Of a stretch of 64,000 nucleotides of DNA, positions 17,066 through 25,585 are shown one piece after another. Position 1 is the stretch's first letter; each line of letters begins with the position of its first letter. Where the stretch lies: NCBI GenBank assembly GCA_964459465.1, contig CAYWLR010000003.1, positions 1-64,000 of the forward strand, in the 5' to 3' direction. A model generated the notes under the pieces. It saw only the letters and a program-made list of their open reading frames with translations. It was not told the DNA's origin and ran no database searches. The translations under genes were made by a program, and so were the position numbers. The DNA is from CALAMC01 sp964459465. Lineage in GTDB: Bacteria; Zixibacteria; MSB-5A5; GN15; PGXB01.

Positions 17066-17923
17066 ATGGATGTGAATAATTCATTGATTCGTTTATTGCT
17101 GGTTGACGATGAGGAGGAATTTCTTGTCGCGACCTCACAGGCGCTCGGCCGCCGGGGCTTCGAAGTGACAGCCGCGCCGAATGGTGTCACCGCCCTGGAG
17201 ATGGTAAGAAAGAAAACTTTTGATGTTATCGTGCTTGATGTCAAAATGCCTGATATCAGCGGACCGGACGTTTTCAACCAGATTCGGAATTATTTGCCGG
17301 AGATACCGGTCATTCTGCTCACGGGCCATCCCTCCGTCGCGGACGCGTTCACGACTTCAAAACGGGGTATCGCGGCCTATATTTCTAAACCGGTCGATAT
17401 GGATGAATTGGCAAAGCGGGCGCGGCAGGTCATTGTCGAGGCCAAAGAGAAGGACGTCGATGGCATAGCGACCGATAATACAAGCGAAGGAATCAGGCCG
17501 ATCAACGTCATGATCGTCGATGACGAAACGGACCTGCTCGAATCACTCCAGCGTGTATTTATCCGGAGGAAATTAAACACGCTGATTGCCGACAGCGGTC
17601 CCAAAGCGCTCGAATTGCTCAAAGAAGAACTGGTGGATGTAATGGTGCTTGACGTGAAAATGCCCGGCATGGACGGCCTTGAGGTCTTGCGGCGGGTGAA
17701 AGAAAAGTACCCGTACCTTCAGGTTATTATGCTAAGCGGACATCCGTCGGTCGAAGCGGCATTGGAAGGGGTCAAGCTTGGTGCCAGTGAATACCTGAAA
17801 AAGCCGGCCGATATCGATGAACTTATCGGTACGATTAACCGGCTTTACAAACAGCGTCAAAAGATGCTGGAGGAACAGCAGAAAAGACTGATAGACGAAA
17901 TTAAAAGCCGCTACACTGATTAA
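17066..17923 (+). CDS. Double-receiver response regulator without output domain
   Basis: The 285-residue protein consists of two CheY-like receivers. The first (about 8-125) has the acidic pocket DDEE and phospho-acceptor Asp58 in VIVLDVKMPD, with Lys108 in SKPVD. The second (about 146-265) has DDET and Asp196 in VMVLDVKMPG, with a KKPAD motif. The last 25 residues form a charged helix. No DNA-binding, enzymatic or HPt domain is present, so it probably passes or buffers phosphate from the kinase upstream, or acts by protein contact. The receiver-less sigma-54 activator next door is an obvious possible target. Confidence 0.93.
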   Translation: MDVNNSLIRLLLVDDEEEFLVATSQALGRRGFEVTAAPNGVTALEMVRKKTFDVIVLDVKMPDISGPDVFNQIRNYLPEIPVILLTGHPSVADAFTTSKRGIAAYISKPVDMDELAKRARQVIVEAKEKDVDGIATDNTSEGIRPINVMIVDDETDLLESLQRVFIRRKLNTLIADSGPKALELLKEELVDVMVLDVKMPGMDGLEVLRRVKEKYPYLQVIMLSGHPSVEAALEGVKLGASEYLKKPADIDELIGTINRLYKQRQKMLEEQQKRLIDEIKSRYTD

Positions 17924-18239
17924 GAGATCGCCCAAATTGAGCATCGTCCTGCGCGGTCGGAAAATGCCCAGGATGCCCGAATAAATACCTTTGGGGGAAA
18001 TAAGGATAACACCCGGCGATTTGCCCGTGATTATCCTGGCCCGTTATGGCGGTTTTTATACGGCATTGGCGGGAGACGAGTGGAAATGGTGGATTTTATA
18101 TTGAAATGGACCGATATTGAGCGATTAAACGAGCGTATTCACCACTTATTGACGCGCCCGGCTGAAGTGACTTTGTATCACCGGTTTGTTGGTAAACGAC
18201 AAACCAACCGCCGGTGAAGCCTTATAAAAGGAGCCTTTG
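17924..18239. other. Intergenic region with two hairpins and a 43-codon open frame
   Basis: This 316-base gap precedes the porin gene. A hairpin at 18003-18037 pairs AGGATAA-CAC with GTG-A-TTATCCT, with GGC/GCC inside. A second at 18178-18217 pairs TCACCGG with CCGGTGA and GTTGGT with ACCAAC, ending about 15 bases before the GGAG of the porin. Neither is followed by a T run, so 5' leader structures are more likely than terminators. An ATG frame of 43 codons (18086-18217) preceded by GGGAG ends exactly in the second hairpin; I could not decide whether it is translated. Confidence 0.45.
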
Positions 18240-19454
18240 ATGCTGAAAATTGCACTCATCACTGCGGGCATATTATGTTTGTGGATATCTCCTTATGCTG
18301 CGATCGGACCCTTTGAAATTTCAAGCCCGGATAGCAGCACGACACTTAAAATTCAGCTGGCCGCCCAGCTCTGGACAGCTTGGGAAAACAAGGACAATGG
18401 GACCGGCCGCGAACACGAATCGACATTATATATGAAGGTGCGCCGGATTCGGCCCACCCTTTCGGTATCGCTTTCGGAATACAAAACCAGTTTCAAATTG
18501 CATTTAAGCACCGCCCCCGGCTCGATTGAATTAATGGACTTTTATTCCGACACGAAACTGTCGTCACTAATAAATTTCCGCTTTGGGCAATACAAAATCC
18601 CCTATACACGATATCGTATTCAATCGTTTCAAAGACTTACCTTTGTGGATTGGGCCATCGTAACCAGGTATTTCGGAGCGGAACGTCAGATGGGGCTGTC
18701 CGTTCATAATGGCTATGAAAAGCCGCCCCGGTGGGGTTATGCGTTCGGTCTTTTCAGCGGCGTGAACGCCCGGGCCTCTCATGCCGTCGGGTTGGCGTCG
18801 ATTTACGGAGAAAAACCGGTCAATCCATCCGACTTATCCGGCACCGCCCGAAAAACCGAATTTCATCCCGAACTGGTGGGCCATGTGTCGTACAATGCAA
18901 ATGATATCAACGTTAGCACCGATTCTGACGCCGGAGGCGGAGAGTTTCGTTACAGTATTGCGGCCAGTGCGGCCTGGGATATGGATCCAACCGATTTTGA
19001 AGATATGGTTTTAAGGCTGGCGCCGGAATTGTTATGTAAATACCGGCATTTGTCGGTGATGAGTACCGGTTTTATCGGGTTTGTCGATATGGACGGTTCG
19101 ATACGGACACGCAAGGCCATTACGGGTTTTCTCGTGCAGGCGGCCTATTGTATTAACAGGAGGGTTGAATTGTCGCTGCGTTATGCCGCGATCGATATCG
19201 ACGATAAAATAACCGATGAGGCCCTGTTACGGGCACAGGCCATTGTGGCCGACGCCGATGATGACGATATCACGACCCAGTACAAAAACGCCGGGAATAT
19301 TCTCGGTGAACGGGAGGGAACTTTTGGTATCAACGTATATCTGGACGGGCATGGACTTAAAGTGCAAAACGATATCGCCTTTACCCGATATCAACGCCGG
19401 GACGAGGACCGAACCGACTGGCTGGCCCGATCGCAATTGCAGTTGTCGTTTTGA
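18240..19454 (+). CDS. OprP/OprO-like outer-membrane porin
   Basis: The 404-residue protein has a signal peptide (MLKIALITAGILCLWISPYAA), an even alternation typical of beta strands and a C-terminal phenylalanine (LQLSF), the usual outer-membrane insertion signal. The stretch NFRFGQYKIPYTRYRIQSFQ followed by LTFVDWAIVTRYF and RQMGLSVHNGY resembles the phosphate-selective porin O/P family. Specificity for phosphate is not shown. ATG 18240 is preceded by AAAGGAG; a TTG one codon earlier is less likely. It follows the kinase/receiver genes and may be their regulated target. Confidence 0.75.
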   Translation: MLKIALITAGILCLWISPYAAIGPFEISSPDSSTTLKIQLAAQLWTAWENKDNGTGREHESTLYMKVRRIRPTLSVSLSEYKTSFKLHLSTAPGSIELMDFYSDTKLSSLINFRFGQYKIPYTRYRIQSFQRLTFVDWAIVTRYFGAERQMGLSVHNGYEKPPRWGYAFGLFSGVNARASHAVGLASIYGEKPVNPSDLSGTARKTEFHPELVGHVSYNANDINVSTDSDAGGGEFRYSIAASAAWDMDPTDFEDMVLRLAPELLCKYRHLSVMSTGFIGFVDMDGSIRTRKAITGFLVQAAYCINRRVELSLRYAAIDIDDKITDEALLRAQAIVADADDDDITTQYKNAGNILGEREGTFGINVYLDGHGLKVQNDIAFTRYQRRDEDRTDWLARSQLQLSF

Positions 19455-19529
19455 TCGTGAGCAGGTAATTTTGCCTTGATAGTAGTCGTGATACCGAATA
19501 TCTTTTGGTAAAAATAATTTTCTGGTAAT

Positions 19530-20483
19530 ATGGACAGAAGAGAATTTTTGAAGAATGCCGGGAAAGTGGCGGCATTAGCGGCCGTAGCGGGGGAGGCCGG
19601 ATTAATGAATGTCGGCTGTCGCTCAAATGAAATTCCCAAGACAGCCATCGCCAAGTCGAATTTCGAAGTGGCGGCCGAAAAGTCCGCGCCAAGAGTGGTT
19701 CTGGCTCATAACGAAAACCATGCCCATGCGCTCGCTTCCGCTGTCGATGGCATCGGCGGAATCAGACGCTTCGTTAAAAAGGGGGAACGAGTGCTCCTTA
19801 AGCCGAACGTGGCGTGGGACCGGGTTCCGGAGCAGGCGGTGAATACCAATCCGATTATTGTGGGTGAGATGGTCCGCCAGTGCCTGATGGCGGGTGCCTC
19901 CGAAGTTTTGGTAACCGACTACGGCACAGAAAATGCACAGAGGACGTTTATGCGTTCGGGGATACGAGCGGCAGTGGAACAGAACGGGGGCCGGCTAATA
20001 ATTAGCGGTGATGAAGATTTCATTAAGGACGACTTGAAGGGCAAGTTCATCGGAGACTGGCCGGTGCTGAAATATATATTCGAGGTCGATCGTTTGATAA
20101 ATATGCCAATCGCCAAGCATCACGGTCTGGCATACGGGACAGCCTCGATGAAAAACTTATTCGGTGCAATCGGCGGCATTCGTGACAATCTGCACGATCA
20201 GCTCGACCAGGCCATTGTCGATCTGGCGGCCTATTTCAGGCCGACTCTTACGGTCATCGACGCCACACGGGTTCTCATGCGTCATGGCCCGGAAGGCGGG
20301 TCATTTGCCGACGTAAAAAAATGCGATTCGATAATATGTGCCACCGATCAGGTAGCCGGAGACTCGCGGGCGTGTGAGTTTCATGGAAGATACGGGCGCG
20401 ACATCGGTCATATACGCCTGGCCGCGCAACAGGGATTGGGAGAAATCGACTACCGGAAGGCCGGATATCTGGAAGTGGTATAG
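19530..20483 (+). CDS. DUF362 protein with a Tat-like export signal
   Basis: The 317-residue product begins MDRREFLKNAGKVAALAAVA, a twin-arginine-type signal, followed by VGC that could be a lipidation site. The rest matches DUF362: GERVLLKPNVAWDR, GASEVLVTDYGTE, LINMPIAKHHGLAYGTASMKNLFGAIGG. Proteins of this family are often linked to iron-sulphur or redox proteins but have no established reaction. No ferredoxin cysteine cluster is fused here. The gene follows the porin by 75 bases on the same strand. Confidence 0.87.
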   Translation: MDRREFLKNAGKVAALAAVAGEAGLMNVGCRSNEIPKTAIAKSNFEVAAEKSAPRVVLAHNENHAHALASAVDGIGGIRRFVKKGERVLLKPNVAWDRVPEQAVNTNPIIVGEMVRQCLMAGASEVLVTDYGTENAQRTFMRSGIRAAVEQNGGRLIISGDEDFIKDDLKGKFIGDWPVLKYIFEVDRLINMPIAKHHGLAYGTASMKNLFGAIGGIRDNLHDQLDQAIVDLAAYFRPTLTVIDATRVLMRHGPEGGSFADVKKCDSIICATDQVAGDSRACEFHGRYGRDIGHIRLAAQQGLGEIDYRKAGYLEVV

Positions 20484-20529
20484 GCCGGAGGTTGGTCGAA
20501 CGATTCAGTATGTAATTCGGGCAGCTAAA

Positions 20530-21279
20530 TCAATAACGTAAAAGCACGTATTCTCTCGCTTCCGGCATTGTGGCTGGGTCAATGATGAAATAAGTATTGT
20601 CGATTCTTCTGACGTTTTCTTTGCCTTTAAGAAATGGTTCGGCTGTGTATGGCAAATCAGGAAAAGCATCGGTCTTGTAGTGCATTGGGATCACCAAGTG
20701 TTTTACGTCGAGTTGATTGACGATCGTGTCCGCTTCGGCGGCGGCGATGGTGTATTTCCCACCCACCGGGACCATGAGAATATCGACCTTGCCAATGGTG
20801 CGAATCTGGTCATCGGTCAGGATATGACCTATATCACCCAGATGAACCAGGCGCAAGCCGTCGAATTCGTACACGAAAATGGCATTGACGGCCGTGTGAA
20901 CCGGGTTATGATACGAAGATATGGAATAGAAGCGGATACCTTTAATAGTCGTATCGATGCTATTGACCTTTTGGCATTTATCATCGGTGCCCCGGAATAT
21001 GGCGGGCGAGCCGAGGGCGCCTTCGACATAATTATGGTCGATATGTTCATGCGAGACGGTCACGATGTCGGTGTAAACACTGTCGGGGAAATGATAGCCC
21101 TTGAAATTGGCGGGGTCGATGAGAATGTTCGTGCCGCCGGTGGTGGTCACAAGAAACGATGACTGCCCGAACCACTTAATCCGGATAGTTGCGGTCGAAT
21201 CGCCAGGCGCATGGGCGGCTGACAAGAGCGGACAAATGAAGATTACCAAAATGGTTTCCAAAATCGTATGAAATCGCAT
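20530..21279 (-). CDS. Exported metallo-beta-lactamase-fold hydrolase (UlaG-like)
   Basis: The 249-residue protein has an N-terminal signal peptide ending near SAAHA, then an MBL-fold domain: IRIKWFGQSSFLVTT, ILIDP, the zinc motif SHEHIDHN (HxHxDH, about 75-82), SSYHNPVH, VHLGDIGH and VIPMHYKTDAF. This order matches the beta_lactamase_2/UlaG-like metal-dependent hydrolases. All expected metal ligands are present, so it is likely active; the substrate is unknown. The gene is convergent with the DUF362 gene and divergent from the DinB-like gene. Confidence 0.88.
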   Translation of the reverse strand: MRFHTILETILVIFICPLLSAAHAPGDSTATIRIKWFGQSSFLVTTTGGTNILIDPANFKGYHFPDSVYTDIVTVSHEHIDHNYVEGALGSPAIFRGTDDKCQKVNSIDTTIKGIRFYSISSYHNPVHTAVNAIFVYEFDGLRLVHLGDIGHILTDDQIRTIGKVDILMVPVGGKYTIAAAEADTIVNQLDVKHLVIPMHYKTDAFPDLPYTAEPFLKGKENVRRIDNTYFIIDPATMPEAREYVLLRY

Positions 21280-21406
21280 ATAAATGACCTCCTGATATAT
21301 TTTATTTCATAATAATGTGATTTACAGGAGGGATGTCAAACGTTAATAATATGTATCATAACGAAAATGGAGGAATACCGTATTTGAATCGGTGAAAGGC
21401 CTGAAA

Positions 21407-21895
21407 ATGGAAAATATCTGGAAAAGCATCGTCTGGCCACAGTTCGGGGCGGCGATAAAAATGCTGGAAAACGCCATAAACGCCTGTCCTGAAGATTTAT
21501 GGAGCGACCGGACAAAAAAGCTTGAATTCTGGTATGTGGTTTATCATACGCTTTTCTGGTTGGATTTCTATCTCTCGGAAGCGGCTGATGATTTCGTCCC
21601 GCCCGATCCGTTCACGTTATGCGAACTGGACCCGGCGGGCGTACTGCCCGAACGGGTTTATACAAAAGCCGAGCTTCTGTCATATCTTGAGCACGGTCGC
21701 CGGAAGTGTCGGGCCATGATTGACGCCATGTCCGACGATACGGCGGCAAGAATATTCAAATTCGGGACGCTTGATTTATGTTTTGGAGAGCTGTTGCTGT
21801 ACAACATGCGGCACGTTCAGCACCATGCGGCTCAATTGAATCTCTTGCTGCGACAGAATATCGATTCGGCGCCGCGCTGGGTGAAGCGGGCATAA
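21407..21895 (+). CDS. DinB/YfiT-like four-helix-bundle protein
   Basis: The 162-residue protein resembles DinB-like putative metalloenzymes: the family's three histidines are probably H42 in WYVVYHTLFWLDFY and the pair in RHVQHHAAQLNLLL near 135-148. In this superfamily the metal site supports thiol-dependent transfer or hydrolysis reactions (for example bacillithiol enzymes), but the reaction here is unknown. ATG 21407 is preferred over an upstream GTG at 21392 because AAAGGC lies just before it. The gene stands alone. Confidence 0.8.
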   Translation: MENIWKSIVWPQFGAAIKMLENAINACPEDLWSDRTKKLEFWYVVYHTLFWLDFYLSEAADDFVPPDPFTLCELDPAGVLPERVYTKAELLSYLEHGRRKCRAMIDAMSDDTAARIFKFGTLDLCFGELLLYNMRHVQHHAAQLNLLLRQNIDSAPRWVKRA

Positions 21896-22058
21896 ATGAC
21901 ATTGCCAATCGGCATGAAATCATGTTCGTCGAAGACAGACGGCCAGTCGAGGATGTGGTCCGGGCCGATGATGCCTATCGCGAGGTTGTTAACAGATGAT
22001 CTAATATTATTTCCAGCCCTTGGCTTTTTAAAGCCGGATTAGTGCCGGCAACTGATTA

Positions 22059-23741
22059 TCAGGCCTTCACCAGAGTCCGGTAGCGGTTGCGGCGGTTTTC
22101 GAAAAGGCGGTCGCCCAGTTCTTTGACACGCCATTCCTGATATTCCGAAAAATTGCCCTCAAACCAGCGGACTTTGCCGTCACCCTCGAAAACCAGCAGG
22201 TGGGTACAGATCCGGTCCAAAAAAAAGCGGTCGTGGCTGATGACCATGACACAACCGGAAAACTCCATGATGGCCTCTTCCAACATGCGCAGGGTGTTGA
22301 CATCGAGGTCGTTGGTCGGTTCATCGAGCATGATGACATTACCCCCGGCTTTGAGGACTTTGGCCAGATGACAGCGGTTGCGTTCACCGCCCGACAATTC
22401 TCCGGCCTTTTTCTGCTGGGCCGAGCCCTTGAATCCGAATTGGGCCAGATACTGGCGAATGGGAATCTTACGGTTGCCAATCGGAATTTCGTCCAGCCCG
22501 CCGCCGATTTCTTCGATAAGCGGTTTTTCACCGTCGATGGCGGCGCGCTCCTGATCGGCATAGACCAGGCTGACAGTCGAGCCGATTTTGATGGTGCCCT
22601 CAAGCGGCTTTAAATTGCCGGCAATAAGGTTGAATAATGTGGTTTTGCCGGTGCCGTTGGGTCCGGCTAAACCGATGACCGCCCCGCGCGGGACGATAAA
22701 GTCCAGTTTTTCGAAAAGCTTCTGGTCATCAAAGCCCATGGCGACTTCATGGAATTCTATAACTTGGCCACCCAGATCCGGCCCCGGGGCGATACCGATG
22801 ACAGTGGCGGAATCGGCTTTACGGGCGGCCGTTTCTCGTGCCACGAGTTGCTCGTAATCGCGAATACGGGCCCGCGACTGTTCTTTACGTTCACCGCGAC
22901 TCATGCGAATCCATGACAATTCTCTCTGGAGCATTTTGCTTCGGAGAGAGTCTTTCTTTTCGGCACCGGCCAGTTCGACCAGTTTTTGTTGCAGCCAGGA
23001 AGTATAATTGCCTTCCCACGGTATTCCATGGCCGCCCTCTAGTTCTAAAATCCATTTGGTGACATTATCCAGAAAATAACGGTCGTGCGTGACAATTATG
23101 ACCGTGCCGGGATATACCACCAGTTGTTCTTCGAGCCAGTTGATAGTCTCGGCATCGAGGTGGTTGGTCGGCTCATCGAGTAAAAGCAGATCCGGCTTTT
23201 CGAGGAGAATTTTGCAGAGCGCCAGCCGCCGTCTTTCGCCCCCGGACAGCGTGCCGACAAGACGCTCGTCTTCAGGCAGACACAAAGCGTCGCTGGCGAT
23301 GTTCAACGTATGGTCGAGATTCCAGGCATCCAAAGTGTCGATTTTATCCTGAAGAACGCCCATTTTATCCATGGCTTTCTGCATTTCGTCGTCGTCCATC
23401 GGGGTGGCCATGCTGTCGGCAAGGCGATTGTATTCATCGAGCAGGGCCTTGGTTTCGCCGAAAGCCGATTCGATCGTCTGGCGGACAGTCAAATTCGGAT
23501 CAAGGCGGGGCTCCTGCTCTACCATGCCGGCGCGGTAGCCGGGCGTAATGAAGGCGTCGCCCTGGAATTCGGTGTCAACGCCGGCCATGATACGCAGAAG
23601 AGTCGATTTTCCCGAACCGTTTTCACCGACAATCCCGATTTTGGCGCCGGGATAAAAACTCAAATTGATGTTCTTTAGAACCTGCCGCGTGCCGTAAAAT
23701 TTATTCAGGCCCCGCATGTGAAAGATGAATTTATCCGCCAT
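22059..23741 (-). CDS. ettA: Energy-dependent translational throttle protein EttA (ABC-F)
   Basis: This 560-residue ABC-F protein has two ATPase domains: Walker A GENGSGKST and signature LSGGERRRLALCK in the first, GPNGTGKTT and LSGGERNRCHLAK in the second, separated by a charged linker with an arm domain. EttA binds the ribosomal E site and gates the first elongation step according to ATP/ADP. ATG 23741 (MADKFIFHMRGLNKFYG) is chosen because AGGAGA lies nine bases upstream and the length then matches E. coli EttA (555). An in-frame ATG at 23801 would add 20 residues. Confidence 0.95.
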   Translation of the reverse strand: MADKFIFHMRGLNKFYGTRQVLKNINLSFYPGAKIGIVGENGSGKSTLLRIMAGVDTEFQGDAFITPGYRAGMVEQEPRLDPNLTVRQTIESAFGETKALLDEYNRLADSMATPMDDDEMQKAMDKMGVLQDKIDTLDAWNLDHTLNIASDALCLPEDERLVGTLSGGERRRLALCKILLEKPDLLLLDEPTNHLDAETINWLEEQLVVYPGTVIIVTHDRYFLDNVTKWILELEGGHGIPWEGNYTSWLQQKLVELAGAEKKDSLRSKMLQRELSWIRMSRGERKEQSRARIRDYEQLVARETAARKADSATVIGIAPGPDLGGQVIEFHEVAMGFDDQKLFEKLDFIVPRGAVIGLAGPNGTGKTTLFNLIAGNLKPLEGTIKIGSTVSLVYADQERAAIDGEKPLIEEIGGGLDEIPIGNRKIPIRQYLAQFGFKGSAQQKKAGELSGGERNRCHLAKVLKAGGNVIMLDEPTNDLDVNTLRMLEEAIMEFSGCVMVISHDRFFLDRICTHLLVFEGDGKVRWFEGNFSEYQEWRVKELGDRLFENRRNRYRTLVKA

Positions 23742-23842
23742 ATCGTAATCTCCTAAATTGAAAGGAATGTGCCGGGATAATTTAATGCAATATCGGGTCA
23801 CCGAGCAAGCAGAAACTTATTTTGTGCGTCAGGTAATGTAAT

Positions 23843-23876
23843 AAAAAAGCCCCGATCATGCGTCGGGGCTTTTTGA
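23843..23876 (-). terminator. Rho-independent terminator after the caspase-like gene
   Basis: The arms AAGCCCCGA (23847-23855) and TCGGGGCTT (23863-23871) form a nine-base stem around a seven-base loop. On the minus strand the stem is followed by a run of Ts, so it would end transcripts of the caspase-like gene before ettA. A T run is also present on the plus strand. Confidence 0.85.
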
Positions 23877-23897
23877 ATATTATCCTGTTATCTGAAA

Positions 23898-24791
23898 TTA
23901 CATGTCCATTTGGCCGGTATACTTGTCGGTGTGCTTCGGGTCGACCCGCAAACGATACAGGGCGGCCCAGGCTTTCATGCCGTCTTCGGCATAGGGAGCG
24001 GCATCTTCGGCATAAACGATATTCATATCTTCGACACCGTCGAGCCAGTAATAAGTCCAGGCGCCATGACCAAGGGTCGGAGCGTCATAGGAATTCTTGC
24101 GGTCCGACGCCGTAGCCATAAACGTACCATCAACCACATCGGCATGGAAATCACCGATGACACAGGCGTCGAGGGTGACCAGTTTCTTGGTGCAGTTGGC
24201 GGCATTGAAATACGACATGACATAGCCATGAGTCACGTAGTACAAATCGGCCGAAATAATGGCAGACCCGGCCGTGGAACGCCCGCCGTGGCCGCTGTAG
24301 CAGAAAGCGACTTCATCGCCGGGGTCGGCGTTATCAATCAGCCACTGCAAACCGGCAGTAATGTTGGCGCCGGTGGCATTCAGGTCGAGGTCCATACGGC
24401 AGGTGAAACCCTGCGATTGCAGCCACGATTTCATGGCCAGGGCATCGTCGTCACAGTATTGCAGGTCATTGGCCGTGCCTTCATAATCCGAAATGCCGAC
24501 GATATAGGCATACTTGTGAGCCGGATTCGGATTGGGGTCACCTTCAAGGGTATCCGGCGGCGGTGGCGGCGGTGTCGGCTTTTTGCTCAAAACGGCCATC
24601 GGCACTTCTTGGTAATCAAGGGTGAAATTGGCGACCACGTTATCCGGTCGGGTTTCAACGAAATCGGGACGTTGAACCAGCGGCGCGCTGTGATCGACCC
24701 CGGAAGTGGTCTGGGTGGGCGGCGTGCTGCTACAGCCAAAAACCAGCAACAATGCCAGAATTGCCAGAATTACGCCAAAAAGTTGCTTCAT
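23898..24791 (-). CDS. Secreted caspase-fold (C14) lipoprotein
   Basis: The 297-residue protein has a lipoprotein signal (LLLVFGCSS, lipidated Cys20), a Pro-rich linker (PTPPPPPPD near 71-79) and a caspase-like domain beginning KYAYIVGISDYEG. The catalytic dyad is evident: His168 in CYSGHGG and Cys210 in LDACVIGDF, with the hydrophobic strands expected before each. The LQYCDDDALAMKSWL segment matches the C14 family. Bacterial caspase homologues cleave after arginine/lysine or act in regulated proteolysis; the target is unknown. The location outside the cytoplasm argues against a purely cytoplasmic death role. It follows no obvious partner gene and has its own terminator. Confidence 0.88.
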   Translation of the reverse strand: MKQLFGVILAILALLLVFGCSSTPPTQTTSGVDHSAPLVQRPDFVETRPDNVVANFTLDYQEVPMAVLSKKPTPPPPPPDTLEGDPNPNPAHKYAYIVGISDYEGTANDLQYCDDDALAMKSWLQSQGFTCRMDLDLNATGANITAGLQWLIDNADPGDEVAFCYSGHGGRSTAGSAIISADLYYVTHGYVMSYFNAANCTKKLVTLDACVIGDFHADVVDGTFMATASDRKNSYDAPTLGHGAWTYYWLDGVEDMNIVYAEDAAPYAEDGMKAWAALYRLRVDPKHTDKYTGQMDM

Positions 24792-24925
24792 AGATCCTCC
24801 AAAAGTGTGAGGGTTAAGGTATCTAATTGTCTATTTCAGCATCTTTCCAGCATCGATTAAATATAGGCTTTGATTTATTTTGAGCAATAAAAAATTATGG
24901 AGAAATCCGGCTTTTTTGGCGGGAT

Positions 24926-25498
24926 TTATTTTAATGACCTCATTATTAATCCACCAAGGCAAACATGATCCCAATCGCCATCGGCCATGGGTCGTCCCTC
25001 ATAATGGAATTCGACGCCGTCGATCCATTCGCCCTTGTAGTCTCGTTGAAGAAATGATTCCTTGAGCGTATGCGAAGTTATTTGACCGCCACAGCTCCCC
25101 TGAAAATAGCCATATCTCCATGATGGGCTTTTGAAGTCACCTATTTCCTTCAGATTAATCCTGATAATATCAAGGTCGTCGCGATTCTCAATGTCCGATA
25201 TCTCTATTGGCAGTCCGCGGAATTCAGATTGCGATATGAGTCCGGCCAGATAGTCCAGACGCTGCTTAACATTCAGATAGTTCGGGGGCCGGACATATAA
25301 ACGAACATATTCTTTATATGAAATTTCATCCAGAGTATAAATGCGCAAATATTCTGTTGATAACTCCAACTGATCACTGCGGCTTTCCGATTCCACGACA
25401 GCGATTTCTTGCGGAGCCGCAAAGAAGATTCTATGCATAAAAAAACCAACGGCAAGACCAAGAATTGCAATGATGATATAATTTATATAGCGTTTCAT
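24926..25498 (-). CDS. Uncharacterised single-helix membrane protein
   Basis: I do not recognise a family. The 190-residue product begins MKRYINYIIIAILGLAVGFF, one membrane helix or uncleaved signal, followed by an extracytoplasmic domain rich in charged and aromatic residues. A segment RLYVRPPNYLNVKQRLDYLAGLI recalls the start of GerMN-type domains but is too weak for a claim. Two cysteines (GSCGGQITS and HVCLGGL) occur in the C-terminal half. It is separated from the genes on both sides, with a terminator upstream at 25541-25567. Confidence 0.6.
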   Translation of the reverse strand: MKRYINYIIIAILGLAVGFFMHRIFFAAPQEIAVVESESRSDQLELSTEYLRIYTLDEISYKEYVRLYVRPPNYLNVKQRLDYLAGLISQSEFRGLPIEISDIENRDDLDIIRINLKEIGDFKSPSWRYGYFQGSCGGQITSHTLKESFLQRDYKGEWIDGVEFHYEGRPMADGDWDHVCLGGLIMRSLK

Positions 25499-25540
25499 AT
25501 TTTAAGGTGCCAAATAAAATACGCTAAATCAATGAAAAAC

Positions 25541-25567
25541 AAAAAGCCGCCCGGAGGCGGCTTTTTT
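25541..25567 (-). terminator. Rho-independent terminator after the DUF1573 gene
   Basis: AAAAAGCCGCC and GGCGGCTTTTTT form a strong stem with a CGGA loop. On the minus strand it is followed by Ts and lies 18 bases after the DUF1573 stop codon. Confidence 0.88.
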
Positions 25568-25585
25568 CACTTTCCTGCCAAGATA

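Noticed and set aside
18086..18217. 43-codon open frame before the porin gene
   Set aside because: Not listed as a gene: no homology recognised, and overlap with a hairpin makes non-coding leader equally likely. Kept as a finding only.
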